Shown in pieces: positions 8,859 to 18,224 of a DNA stretch of 64,000 bases. The DNA comes from JACNIV01 sp965370415 (GTDB lineage Bacteria; Cloacimonadota; Cloacimonadia; Cloacimonadales; TCS61). The notes under the pieces are model-generated. The model saw only the letters and a program-made list of their open reading frames with translations, was not told the origin of the DNA and made no database searches. Location: positions 56,166 through 120,165 of the forward strand of contig CBDUTJ010000002.1 of NCBI GenBank assembly GCA_965370415.1, read 5' to 3'. The position numbers were made by a program, and so were the translations under genes. Positions within the stretch are counted from its first letter, which is position 1, and every line of letters starts with the position of its first letter.

Positions 8859-10711
8859 TTCCTCTCTCCATTTTTCCTGGATATTTTATTTTTCTTCAAA
8901 TACACCATCAGAGATGTTACATCTGTATGATTCACACCTGAAATCCTGGAAGCTTGTCCCAGTGATGTCGGTTTTATTTTATTCAATTTTTCCCTGGCTT
9001 CATAGGCAATAGAGTCGATTTTCATATAATCGATATCTGTAGGGATGTGTGCATGCTCCATTTTCTCGAATTTGTCTATCTCTGCCAACTGGCGTTTTAG
9101 ATATCCTTCATATTTTATTTCCAGAGTAATTCTGTTTTTTATATCTTCCGTAACATCTTTCGGAATTTTATAACCATAATTTTGCAGATCATTAAAATTT
9201 ATCTCCGGTCTTTTTAAAATATTCACCAATTTTGTCGGCTCTTTCAAACCTTTCACTTTTTTTGTTTTATGTATTTTAAGGAAGTGTAATTCCCGGTCGT
9301 GGATTTGTTTCATCTTTTGGAATTTCTGCCAACGCACATCATCTACCAAACCAAGTTTATAGCCCAGCGGCATCAATCTTTCATCAGCATTATCCTGCCG
9401 TAAATAGAGTCTGTATTCTGCGCGAGAAGTAAAAAGGCGATAAGGTTCTGTGGTGCCTTTTGTAACCAGGTCATCCAACAAAACACCAAGATAGGATCGG
9501 GAACGATCGAAAATAACAGGCTCTTTTTTAGCGAGAGAAAGCACAGCATTGATCCCGGCAGCCAACCCTTGAGCTCCTGCTTCTTCATAGCCGGAAGTTC
9601 CATTGATCTGTCCTGCCAGGTAGAGTCCTGAAATGCCTTTTGTCTCCATAGTTGCTTTGATATTATCAGGTGGAATATAATCGTATTCGATAGCGTAACC
9701 ATAACGGATTATGGTAGCTTTCTCCAAGCCGGGAATTGAATGCACAAGCTTTGCCTGCACATCGGGTGGCAGGCTGTTTGAAATACCATTTGCATACGCT
9801 TCAAAAGTTTCAGCACCCTCCGGTTCGATAAAAACATGATGTCGATCTTTTGTATGAAATTTAACAACTTTATCTTCGATAGAAGGACAGTAGCGAGGTC
9901 CAATCCCGCTGATATATCCTCCATAAAGCGCAGATCTATTGAGGTTTGAACGAATGATCTCGTGAGTTTTCGGCGTGGTAAAAGTGAGATAACAACTCAC
10001 ATCGTTTTTCAGTTTAATATCGCGGTAAAAAGAGAATCCCTGTGGATCTTCATCACCGGGTTGCTCTTCTACTTTGTTCATGTTCACCGTTCGCAGATCG
10101 ATTCGAGGTGGAGTTCCTGTTTTAAATCTTTCCAGCTTCAAGCCTGCTTTCAAGAGTGATTCGGAAAGCTTTACCGACGCTGGTTCACCTGCTCTGCCGG
10201 AACTGTAACTTACATTGCCAACATGCACTTTACCACGCAGAAAAGTCCCATTTGCCAGGATAACTCTGGGCGCAAAATAAGATTCACCCAATTTGGAACG
10301 CACCCCGATAACGCTCTTTCCATCTTTGGAAAGAAGAATATCATCAATGGTGGCTTCTTTGATATCCAGGTTGCTTTGACTTTCCAGTGTATGATGCATT
10401 ACAACACCGTAATAAGAGCGGTCATTTTGCGAACGTGGTGCCCATACTGCAGGTCCCTTTTTCTTATTCAGCATCCTGAATTGAATACCCGAAATATCTG
10501 CAGCTCTACCGATCTCACCACCGATAGCATCCAGTTCTCTGGCCAAATGACCCTTAGCAGGTCCACCTACCGAAGGATTACAACTCATCCTGCCGATCGT
10601 CTCGATCTTAATGACAAAAATAAGTGTTTTTGCGCCCATTCTGGCTGAAGCTAAAGCTGCTTCAATACCGGCATGTCCGGCACCAACAATTATTATATCA
10701 TATTTAATCAT
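8855..10711 (-). CDS. mnmG: tRNA uridine-5-carboxymethylaminomethyl modification enzyme MnmG
   Basis: FAD-dependent partner of MnmE that adds the carboxymethylaminomethyl group to U34 of certain tRNAs. The FAD dinucleotide motif GAGHAGIEAALASARMG begins near residue 9. The family-specific MSCNPSVGGPAKGHLARE and GRAGEPAS stretches and a C-terminal helical domain (GVNHTDVTSLMVYL) are present. Length of about 618 residues is typical. The ATG at 10711 gives the canonical MIKYDIIIVGAG start; the TTG at 10732 would add seven residues not expected in the family. No mnmE is visible in the window. Divergent from proS across a 130-bp spacer. Confidence 0.97.
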   Translation of the reverse strand: MIKYDIIIVGAGHAGIEAALASARMGAKTLIFVIKIETIGRMSCNPSVGGPAKGHLARELDAIGGEIGRAADISGIQFRMLNKKKGPAVWAPRSQNDRSYYGVVMHHTLESQSNLDIKEATIDDILLSKDGKSVIGVRSKLGESYFAPRVILANGTFLRGKVHVGNVSYSSGRAGEPASVKLSESLLKAGLKLERFKTGTPPRIDLRTVNMNKVEEQPGDEDPQGFSFYRDIKLKNDVSCYLTFTTPKTHEIIRSNLNRSALYGGYISGIGPRYCPSIEDKVVKFHTKDRHHVFIEPEGAETFEAYANGISNSLPPDVQAKLVHSIPGLEKATIIRYGYAIEYDYIPPDNIKATMETKGISGLYLAGQINGTSGYEEAGAQGLAAGINAVLSLAKKEPVIFDRSRSYLGVLLDDLVTKGTTEPYRLFTSRAEYRLYLRQDNADERLMPLGYKLGLVDDVRWQKFQKMKQIHDRELHFLKIHKTKKVKGLKEPTKLVNILKRPEINFNDLQNYGYKIPKDVTEDIKNRITLEIKYEGYLKRQLAEIDKFEKMEHAHIPTDIDYMKIDSIAYEAREKLNKIKPTSLGQASRISGVNHTDVTSLMVYLKKNKISRKNGERK

Positions 10712-10840
10712 AATTTCGATTACTAAATCCAATTTATTCTATCCGATGTCAAGTAGTTAGAAAATTCCCTACTTTTTAATTTGACAAAGTAGTAGATAAT
10801 AAAAGTTTAGAAAAAAATTTCTTATTATTGGAGTTAATTT

Positions 10841-12364
10841 GTGACGAAAAAGGTAAAAACAGCGATTTCTCCTACGCGGGAAGAGAATTACCCTCTGTGG
10901 TATCAGCAGGTGATAAAAGCTGCCGATATGGCAGAGAATAGCGAAGTTCGTGGTTGTATGGTTATCAAGCCCTGGGGATACACGATCTGGGAAAATATTC
11001 AAAAAAATCTCGATGTGATGTTCAAGGATACAGGACACGAAAATGCTTATTTCCCTTTATTTATCCCTAAAAGTTTCTTCGAAAAAGAAGCTGAACACGT
11101 GGAAGGCTTTGCCAAAGAATGCGCTGTAGTTACTCATTCCAGACTGGAAGACGATGGGAAAGGCGGATTGAAACCTGCAGGGAAATTAACAGAAGAATTG
11201 ATTGTGCGTCCTACCAGTGAAACTATTATCGGTGCATCATTTAGCAAGTGGGTGAATTCTTATCGCGATTTACCCCTTCTGATAAATCAATGGGCAAATG
11301 TAGTTCGCTGGGAAATGAGAACACGGCTTTTCCTGCGAACAACTGAATTCCTCTGGCAAGAAGGGCATACAGTTCACGAAACCAAGAAAGACGCATTGGA
11401 AGAAACTTTCAAGATGTTGAATGTTTATGCAGAGTTCGCAGAAAAATTCCTCGCTATGCCGGTAATAAAAGGTGAAAAAACCGAATGTGAAAGATTCCCA
11501 GGCGCTGTAAGCACCTTCTCCATTGAAGCAATGATGCAGGATAAAAAAGCTCTTCAATCTGGCACATCACATTTCTTAGGATTGAACTTTGCCAGAGCTT
11601 CAAATATAAAATTCCAGAATAAAGAAGGATGTGAAGAATATGCATGGACTACCTCCTGGGGTGTTTCCACCAGGCTTATCGGTGCACTTATCATGGCACA
11701 TAGCGATGATAACGGATTAGTTCTTCCTCCCAAGATCGCACCGTTACATGTGATTATTGTTCCTATTTACCGTGATAAAAATGAACACAAAGAAGTGATG
11801 GGTTTTATCGATCAGTTTACAGAAAGAATAAAACCGCTTCGTTTCGATGATAATAAAATCCGCGTAAAAGTGGATGATCGTGATATGCGGGGTGGAGAAA
11901 AACTGTGGGAATGGATTAAGAAAGGTGTTCCCATTCGTTTGGAGGTCGGTCCACGTGATATCGAAAGCAATTCTGTCTTTTTGGGAAGAAGAGATAAACA
12001 GCCCAACGAAAAGCAAAGTATGAACACCGATGAATTCCTGAATAATATCACATCGATACTGGATGAAATTCAAAATAACATATTTAAAAAAGCTTTAAAT
12101 TTCCAAAAAGAAAACACCATAAAAATAGATGATAAGGATAAATTCTACAATTTCTTTACTCCCAAAAATAAGAAAAATCCCGAGATCCATGGGGGGTTCG
12201 TAAACAGTCATTGGTGCGGTAGTACAGAATGTGAAGAAAAAATTAAGAACGATTTGAAAGTAACCATTCGCTGCATTCCTCTGGATGTAAAGAATGAAAA
12301 AGGAAAGTGTATTTACTGTGAAAAGGATAGCGATAAACGAGTTTTATTTGCAAAGGCTTATTGA
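10841..12364 (+). CDS. proS: Prolyl-tRNA synthetase (short, archaeal/eukaryote-like type)
   Basis: Charges tRNA-Pro. The class II core is evident: VRPTSETII, the motif 2 arginine region RWEMRTRLFLRTTEFLW and EGHTVH, and motif 3 around WTTSWGVSTRLIGALI. There is no large editing insertion. The C-terminal domain has the cysteine set of the archaeal-type enzyme (HWCGSTECE and KCIYCEKD), a likely zinc site, and ends KAY. Length 507 residues. The start is GTG 10841 preceded by ttggag. A TTGACA at 10781-10786 sits in the upstream spacer, overlapping a ctacttt/aaagtag inverted repeat; promoter assignment is uncertain. The stop TGA overlaps the next ATG. Confidence 0.96.
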   Translation: MTKKVKTAISPTREENYPLWYQQVIKAADMAENSEVRGCMVIKPWGYTIWENIQKNLDVMFKDTGHENAYFPLFIPKSFFEKEAEHVEGFAKECAVVTHSRLEDDGKGGLKPAGKLTEELIVRPTSETIIGASFSKWVNSYRDLPLLINQWANVVRWEMRTRLFLRTTEFLWQEGHTVHETKKDALEETFKMLNVYAEFAEKFLAMPVIKGEKTECERFPGAVSTFSIEAMMQDKKALQSGTSHFLGLNFARASNIKFQNKEGCEEYAWTTSWGVSTRLIGALIMAHSDDNGLVLPPKIAPLHVIIVPIYRDKNEHKEVMGFIDQFTERIKPLRFDDNKIRVKVDDRDMRGGEKLWEWIKKGVPIRLEVGPRDIESNSVFLGRRDKQPNEKQSMNTDEFLNNITSILDEIQNNIFKKALNFQKENTIKIDDKDKFYNFFTPKNKKNPEIHGGFVNSHWCGSTECEEKIKNDLKVTIRCIPLDVKNEKGKCIYCEKDSDKRVLFAKAY

Positions 12365-13149
12365 TGAAATTCTGGATTGAAGAGGGAACTACCATCTACC
12401 TTTACCAGCTTCTGAAGGGAGCTAAAGCAATAGAAAACTACAGAGATATCGAGCATAAAGTAAGCCGTGGATTCGTCTCTGTGAACGACGAATATGTTTA
12501 TAAATCCCGGATGGAAATAAAAATCGGGGATGTGGTACGATATCAGAAACATCACATCATTGTGGCAGATAGAAATCTGCGGGACAAACAAGAAGAGACA
12601 ACCACAGAACTTGTGCGACATGGCAAAGTGAACAAATGGGAAACGAAACCGCTGCATATCGAGCAGGAATTAAATTCTGATATTGTGGAGATATCCAAAC
12701 AACTTCATGAAAAAATCCAGCAGAGAAAATATTCTCTTTCTCTTGCCGAATCCTGTACAGGTGGAATGATCCAGCAGGTTATCACATCACATCCAGGAGC
12801 TTCCGCTTATTTTCTGGGAGGTGTAGTAGCCTACGCCAACCAAATCAAGCAATACATCCTGAATGTTTCAGAAAAGACACTGGAAAAACATGGTTCTGTC
12901 AGCAAAGAAACCGTCATTGCGATGGTAAAAGGGATTCAGACTATGTTCCAATCTAATTGTGCCTGCGCCATCACCGGTATTGCCGGACCAGATGGTGGAA
13001 CTAAAGAAAAACCAGTAGGAACAGTTCATATAGCAGTGTACAGTAAAAAAAAAGTGATCCATCATAAATACATTTTTTCAGGTAACAGGGAGATCATCCG
13101 AAAAAAAGCAGCAGTTAATGCTTTGAAAATGCTGGTGGAAAATTTATAA
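12364..13149 (+). CDS. S4 RNA-binding domain fused to PncC (CinA C-terminal) amidohydrolase
   Basis: Two families in one chain. Residues 1-70 match the small S4-type RNA-binding fold (EEGTTIYLYQLLKGAKA, SRGFVSVNDEYV, KIGDVVRY), as in YbcJ/YaaA-like proteins. After a linker, residues 110-260 form the CinA C-terminal domain, nicotinamide-nucleotide amidohydrolase PncC: SLAESCTGGM, GGVVAYANQIK, ITGIAGPDGGTKEKPVGTVH. PncC converts NMN to nicotinic acid mononucleotide in NAD recycling. ATG 12364 overlaps the proS stop; the TTG at 12361 is less likely. The frame is continuous with no internal stop, so the fusion is not an obvious assembly error. How the two activities relate is unknown. Confidence 0.88.
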   Translation: MKFWIEEGTTIYLYQLLKGAKAIENYRDIEHKVSRGFVSVNDEYVYKSRMEIKIGDVVRYQKHHIIVADRNLRDKQEETTTELVRHGKVNKWETKPLHIEQELNSDIVEISKQLHEKIQQRKYSLSLAESCTGGMIQQVITSHPGASAYFLGGVVAYANQIKQYILNVSEKTLEKHGSVSKETVIAMVKGIQTMFQSNCACAITGIAGPDGGTKEKPVGTVHIAVYSKKKVIHHKYIFSGNREIIRKKAAVNALKMLVENL

Positions 13150-13151
13150 TA

Positions 13152-13184
13152 CTTGTCAAAATATCATTATCTTTAATAAGTTTG
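13152..13184 (+). promoter_or_regulatory. Candidate FCB-type promoter before the C25 peptidase
   Basis: TTGTCA at 13153-13158 and TAAGTTTG at 13177-13184 are 21 nt apart counted from the TTG. This matches the Bacteroidota-style -33 TTTG / -7 TANNTTTG layout, with one mismatch in the first box (CTTG). It sits 25 bp before the porU-like start codon in a 59-bp spacer. Assignment is by eye. Confidence 0.35.
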
Positions 13185-13208
13185 TTTGCAAATAATATGG
13201 AGAATTAA

Positions 13209-16200
13209 ATGTCGAGTAAGTTTTTAGTACTTATTATTGTTTTGCTACCTGTTTTTTTAGGTGCGGAAACATTTCAGGTTCTAAGCCAGAATGAAGATGA
13301 GCTTATTGTTAAATTCACTTTGCCCGAATTCGAACTGCAAAATATTAAGAGCAAAAATGGAAGTTATCATCAAATTGTTTGTGAAGGTGCTATAACATTA
13401 ACGCGGGCAGGATATCCTCAGCTTCCTTTTTTTACAGAGATCGTGGGACTTCCGGTGGATGGAAATATCGATATCCAGATTATAGAGAAACAACAGCAAT
13501 CAGATAAGAATATAAACATATATCCGGTTGAAAAACTTATCGAAAATGATAAAAACGTGCACTACAAATTCTATAAAAATAAAAAAGCATACAATTCATC
13601 TAAGAATTATCCTGCTAAATTATTGGAAAAAGGAAAAAAGGCCTTCCTGAGAGATAGAAATTTTACCGGTTTCCGCGTAAACCCGTTCCAATATAAAGCT
13701 GCTTCAAAAGAGTTGTTAATCACAAAAGAAATTACATTTCGCATAATCATCTATGGTAATAAAACCGCCAGTAGAAATTATCTTACCAGCAGTAATTTCA
13801 TCGATAAAATAGGAGATTCATTTTTCCTGAATAATGAATTTTCACGCAAGTGGCGGAAAGAAAAAGAAAAAGCAAATTATTACCCTCCTCGTGAGAGTGA
13901 TCTTGTAAATGAAATCCAATTCATTGTAGATAAGGAAGGCATATATAAAATCTCCTATGAATATTTAATTGAGACACTGGCAGACCCGGAATTTCCATAT
14001 GAATTTGAAATGGCTTTCGATTGGGATGAGATCGACCCGCATTACCTGGAGCTTTCTGATGAGAACGGACCAGTTCCCATTCACTTTGTAGGAGAAAATG
14101 ACAATTCTTTCGATCCCGGAGATTACTTTGAATTCTTTGGAGAAAAGCATTATGGTGAAAATAGTTATTATGATGATTACACTTCAGAAAATGTGTATTC
14201 ACTTTCTTTAACAAGCTATCCCGGCAGCAGGATGGCAGTAGAGAATGGTGGACTGGGCAATATTAATGCGAATCAATTTACCATCCCGGAATCGTATCAG
14301 CATATAGTTCATTTTGAAGAGCAGAATTCTATCGATTATTTAGGAGCACAATACACTCATAATTCAACAGATTTTTACAGGGAAGACATCTGGTTCTGGG
14401 ATAAAATATACGCTCCCAGTTTAGAGTTGTTCCCATTCGAATTGCAATTTCCGCATCAAACTTCGATCAAACCTTTTACCTCCAGAATTTGCTTGTTCAG
14501 TTCCACTTTCAACAAGGATAATTATACTCAGATCAATCACAGCGCCCAGGTGAATATAAACTCCTCACTCATCGATCAACAGGAATGGTATGGGCAAACA
14601 GAAGTTATTTTTGAGAATATCGATAATCCTCTTCCAAATGATTATCTGGCTCATGGCAATAATAACCTTTATATTAACCTGCCCGGACTGCCAAATATAC
14701 TATACGAAACCGTAATGCTCGATTATTTCGAAGTTACATACTGGCGCGAATACAAAACCGATACGGATTATATCAGGTTCACTAAACCGCAAAATAAACC
14801 ACTGGGACTCTTCCAATTTGAAATTGATAATTTTTCTAACGAACAGATCTCTGTTTATAAAATTGGAACCAGCTATATAGAAAATGTTCAAATAAAACCA
14901 TTTTCTATGGCTGGAGGTGCACCTTTCCAGGCAGCTTTTCAGGACAGCTTATTTTCTCACACTACCGAATATATTGCTTTAACAGAAGATCAAAAACTGC
15001 TTCCTAAAACGATCAGACCAAATATTCCATCTAATTTGATGGATCCCTTCAATGCCATAAATTATATAATAATTACTGTGCAGGAATTTGTTGAGAACGA
15101 AGCAGTACTGCAACTTGAACAAACCTGGGAAAGTCAGGGAAACTCTGTGATGATAGTTAGCCTGCAGGATATTTTTGATGAATTCAATCATGGCATACGA
15201 TCTGCTGATGCAATAAAAGAATTCCTGAGTTATGCTTATAATAATTGGTCGTATCCTGAGTTGTCACATGTGCTATTATTAGGTGATGGTATCACAGATG
15301 AGCGGGATAACAGCCCTAACAGACCATATAATCTTATTCCTTTCAGAAATGTATGGGCTCATGAAAGGGGAGCAATAGCCAGTGATAACTGGATGGCATG
15401 CATTGTGGGAGATGATTCTGTTGCCGATATCAGTATCAGCAGAATAAGTATCTGGGAAGAAGAACAGATTGCCGATGTGGTGGAAAAAACAGTTTATTAT
15501 ATAGAAAACCCAAACTTTGAAGACCTCTGGCATAGTCATGTTACGCTGGCAGCAGGTGGTAATCCCAGTGATGGGTCAGACTTTGCCAAACAAAGCGAAC
15601 GGATCAGGAATGCCTGGATCCCTCAAGATTATAATGTATCACGGGTTTACTGCAATACTGAAGGAATGCCTGGGTCCTATGCTGGAAATACCACAACTTT
15701 GATCAGTAATATTAATGACGGTACGATATACCTGCAATTTATGGGACATGGTGGTGGTCAAGTTTGGGCTGATTACAATTTATTGAACCAGGCAGATATA
15801 ACCACCTTCAACAATGAGAATTACCCGTTTGTTGCCAGTTTATCCTGTTATGCTTCTGCTTTCAATAATCCGCAGAGTTCATGTATTGGCCAAGAATTAA
15901 TTCTTATACCAGGAAAAGGAGCGATCGCTCATGTAGGTTTTACAGGTTATGGTTATAAAACGGCTGATGAATATTTTGGTAAATGCCTTACGGAAGGAAT
16001 TTTCGATAAACAGATAGGAACTATAGGCGAGATAATTGATTTTACAAAAGCCAAAATTTATGCTGCTTATTATAATGACCCTCAAGAGAATGCCCTTATT
16101 CATGGCTGTGCTCTTTTGGGTGACCCAATGATACACCTTATCTTACCGCAGGATCGCAAACAGGTAAATTTGAATAAATATAACTTCACCGAAGGCGATA

Positions 16201-18218
16201 CACTTGTTATGACTTCGGATGTAGGTCCTTATATTGAAGAGGGGAAATTTGTTATTTTTGATGATGATGATGCACAACTTCCCTTAGATGAATACTATCC
16301 AATTGTTTTCCCAGCAATTAACGATACATTAACTTCATCCGACTTTATTATTCCAGCCAGTTTGAATACTATCTATTCCCGGAAAGTTAAGGTTTTTGCA
16401 TATGGAGATGACAGGGAAATTACCGGAATGACAAATTACGCTGTAGGTCAGGCTGCAGTGGTAAACTTGCAGATCACTCCCCCACAACCCACCGAAAATG
16501 ATTCCATATATATCAGTGCAGATTTTTTCGACGAGGATGGCATCGATAGCATTCTTTGTCGTATCGATTATGATATTCAAATGATCAATGTAGAAAATTC
16601 AAGATATCAATTATCTCAGGCAATCCCACCTCATAATACGGGTACCAATATCAGTTTTCATTTCAGAATATTTGATGCAATAGGCGATTCCACAATAACA
16701 AGTCCACAGATAATTACCATAGCCGGACCAGATCTTATGTTACAACATTTTGAACTTACAGAATATAATTTCCTGCCTGCTGTGAAAGTTCTGGTTCAAA
16801 ATTCAGGATCAATACCTTCCCTTACCTGTAATTTGAAATTATTCGATAATACTGCAACACCGCATATTCCCACTTTAATGGCTACGAAACAGATCGAACC
16901 TTTGGAAGTACTTGAATCACGTTGGGAATATATTGAATTGCCATTATTAAATTCATTGATACAATTCAAAACTGTTGTTAATGAAAATGGAGAATCTTTT
17001 TCCGAATTGAATATTTTAAATAACACTATCCATTCTGATTTGTACGAAATCAATATGTTCGAAGCAGGTACAATGACCGTGATTGCCCAAAGCCTGGATG
17101 GTAATCTGGAGTGTGAATTCCCTGCTGATTTACTATCATCTAATACTGTCTTCTATATCAATTCCAGTAATTTTGAAGAACCTCTCAACCAGCCGGATAT
17201 TAACACAATCTGCTTGAATGACAGCATCTTTTCTGCCATTTATGAAATTGGAGTTTTAAATCAAAGTCTGCTGGCAGACTCGCTGGGTCATTTTCCAGAT
17301 AACAAAAAAATAACTCTGACATTTTATTACAGTAACGTAGATTCTCTTACTCAGATCATGGAACTGGAAAACAATTTCTTTGTTTATCGCTGGGAAGATA
17401 CTTATCGGAAATGGGTTTACAGCGGTGGTGAAATGGACCATGAGAATAACACCGTAATCTATGAAACAAACAGGATCGGAACATATACCATCCTGCAGAA
17501 TAATGACCAGACTGCACCTTACATAGAAGCAAATGTAGAAGGACAGGAATTTACCCAGGGACAGGCTACAACCCAGGGACAGGAATTTACCCATGGCGGT
17601 TATATTTCCAGGAATGGAACAATCTCATTCCTGCTTTTAGATTCTAACGGAATTGATGTATTTAATAGAAATATATATATCTATTTATCGGATGGAGTAA
17701 ATATCAATGAAATTGAGCGTAGTGAATATGCGATTACACTGGGAATAGGAAACCTGATTCAGGTTCCCATGAAATACCAACTGGATAATCTGGAAAAGGG
17801 AACTTATTATCTTACATTGGATTGTTACGATGTTAACGGAAATCCGCGTAGCATGGGTATTGAATTTGATGTAAGCACTCAATTTGACATCATCAATGTA
17901 GCAAACTATCCCAACCCGGTTAAAACCATCACAACTAGTTATGAGAATTCTGCCAGGACCAGATTCACTTATGTGCTTACTGATGATGCGGACAAGGTAA
18001 CATTGAAGATATACACTGTAAGCGGTAGATTAATACAGACTTTTAAGGATCTCCCAACCTCTGTAGGTTACCATGAATATCCACGCAGCGTTCTGGGCTG
18101 GGATTGCCGGGATAAAGATGGTTACTTCTTGGCTAATGGAGTTTATTTCTATCGAATCGTTGCCAAAAAGGGTAGTAAAAAAGTAGAAATAATACAGAAA
18201 ATGGCTATTTTAAAGTAG
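13209..18218 (+). CDS. porU: Gingipain-like C25 cysteine peptidase, probable T9SS sortase PorU
   Basis: 1669 residues with a signal peptide (1-18). A gingipain-type propeptide region follows (RAGYPQLPFFTEIVGLP near 65). The C25 catalytic domain covers roughly 620-960, with His847 in LQFMGHGGGQVW and Cys880 in SLSCYASAF, preceded by LLLGDGITDERDN. A long beta-rich region comes next, and the C-terminal 90 residues form a sorting-domain variant (NYPNPVK, VTLKIYTVSGRLI, NGVYFYRIVAKKG). PorU cleaves sorting domains from T9SS cargo at the cell surface and itself keeps such a domain. Direct adjacency to a PorV homologue six bases downstream is the order seen in Bacteroidota. Alternative: a secreted gingipain-like protease. 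A small internal duplication (GQEFTQGQ...GQEFTHGG) lies near residue 1445. Confidence 0.8.
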   Translation: MSSKFLVLIIVLLPVFLGAETFQVLSQNEDELIVKFTLPEFELQNIKSKNGSYHQIVCEGAITLTRAGYPQLPFFTEIVGLPVDGNIDIQIIEKQQQSDKNINIYPVEKLIENDKNVHYKFYKNKKAYNSSKNYPAKLLEKGKKAFLRDRNFTGFRVNPFQYKAASKELLITKEITFRIIIYGNKTASRNYLTSSNFIDKIGDSFFLNNEFSRKWRKEKEKANYYPPRESDLVNEIQFIVDKEGIYKISYEYLIETLADPEFPYEFEMAFDWDEIDPHYLELSDENGPVPIHFVGENDNSFDPGDYFEFFGEKHYGENSYYDDYTSENVYSLSLTSYPGSRMAVENGGLGNINANQFTIPESYQHIVHFEEQNSIDYLGAQYTHNSTDFYREDIWFWDKIYAPSLELFPFELQFPHQTSIKPFTSRICLFSSTFNKDNYTQINHSAQVNINSSLIDQQEWYGQTEVIFENIDNPLPNDYLAHGNNNLYINLPGLPNILYETVMLDYFEVTYWREYKTDTDYIRFTKPQNKPLGLFQFEIDNFSNEQISVYKIGTSYIENVQIKPFSMAGGAPFQAAFQDSLFSHTTEYIALTEDQKLLPKTIRPNIPSNLMDPFNAINYIIITVQEFVENEAVLQLEQTWESQGNSVMIVSLQDIFDEFNHGIRSADAIKEFLSYAYNNWSYPELSHVLLLGDGITDERDNSPNRPYNLIPFRNVWAHERGAIASDNWMACIVGDDSVADISISRISIWEEEQIADVVEKTVYYIENPNFEDLWHSHVTLAAGGNPSDGSDFAKQSERIRNAWIPQDYNVSRVYCNTEGMPGSYAGNTTTLISNINDGTIYLQFMGHGGGQVWADYNLLNQADITTFNNENYPFVASLSCYASAFNNPQSSCIGQELILIPGKGAIAHVGFTGYGYKTADEYFGKCLTEGIFDKQIGTIGEIIDFTKAKIYAAYYNDPQENALIHGCALLGDPMIHLILPQDRKQVNLNKYNFTEGDTLVMTSDVGPYIEEGKFVIFDDDDAQLPLDEYYPIVFPAINDTLTSSDFIIPASLNTIYSRKVKVFAYGDDREITGMTNYAVGQAAVVNLQITPPQPTENDSIYISADFFDEDGIDSILCRIDYDIQMINVENSRYQLSQAIPPHNTGTNISFHFRIFDAIGDSTITSPQIITIAGPDLMLQHFELTEYNFLPAVKVLVQNSGSIPSLTCNLKLFDNTATPHIPTLMATKQIEPLEVLESRWEYIELPLLNSLIQFKTVVNENGESFSELNILNNTIHSDLYEINMFEAGTMTVIAQSLDGNLECEFPADLLSSNTVFYINSSNFEEPLNQPDINTICLNDSIFSAIYEIGVLNQSLLADSLGHFPDNKKITLTFYYSNVDSLTQIMELENNFFVYRWEDTYRKWVYSGGEMDHENNTVIYETNRIGTYTILQNNDQTAPYIEANVEGQEFTQGQATTQGQEFTHGGYISRNGTISFLLLDSNGIDVFNRNIYIYLSDGVNINEIERSEYAITLGIGNLIQVPMKYQLDNLEKGTYYLTLDCYDVNGNPRSMGIEFDVSTQFDIINVANYPNPVKTITTSYENSARTRFTYVLTDDADKVTLKIYTVSGRLIQTFKDLPTSVGYHEYPRSVLGWDCRDKDGYFLANGVYFYRIVAKKGSKKVEIIQKMAILK

Positions 18219-18224
18219 GTTTAT

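Noticed and set aside
13209..18218. Secreted virulence-type gingipain
   Set aside because: Possible, but direct linkage to a PorV homologue and a C-terminal domain like that of PorU favour the sortase; kept only as an alternative.
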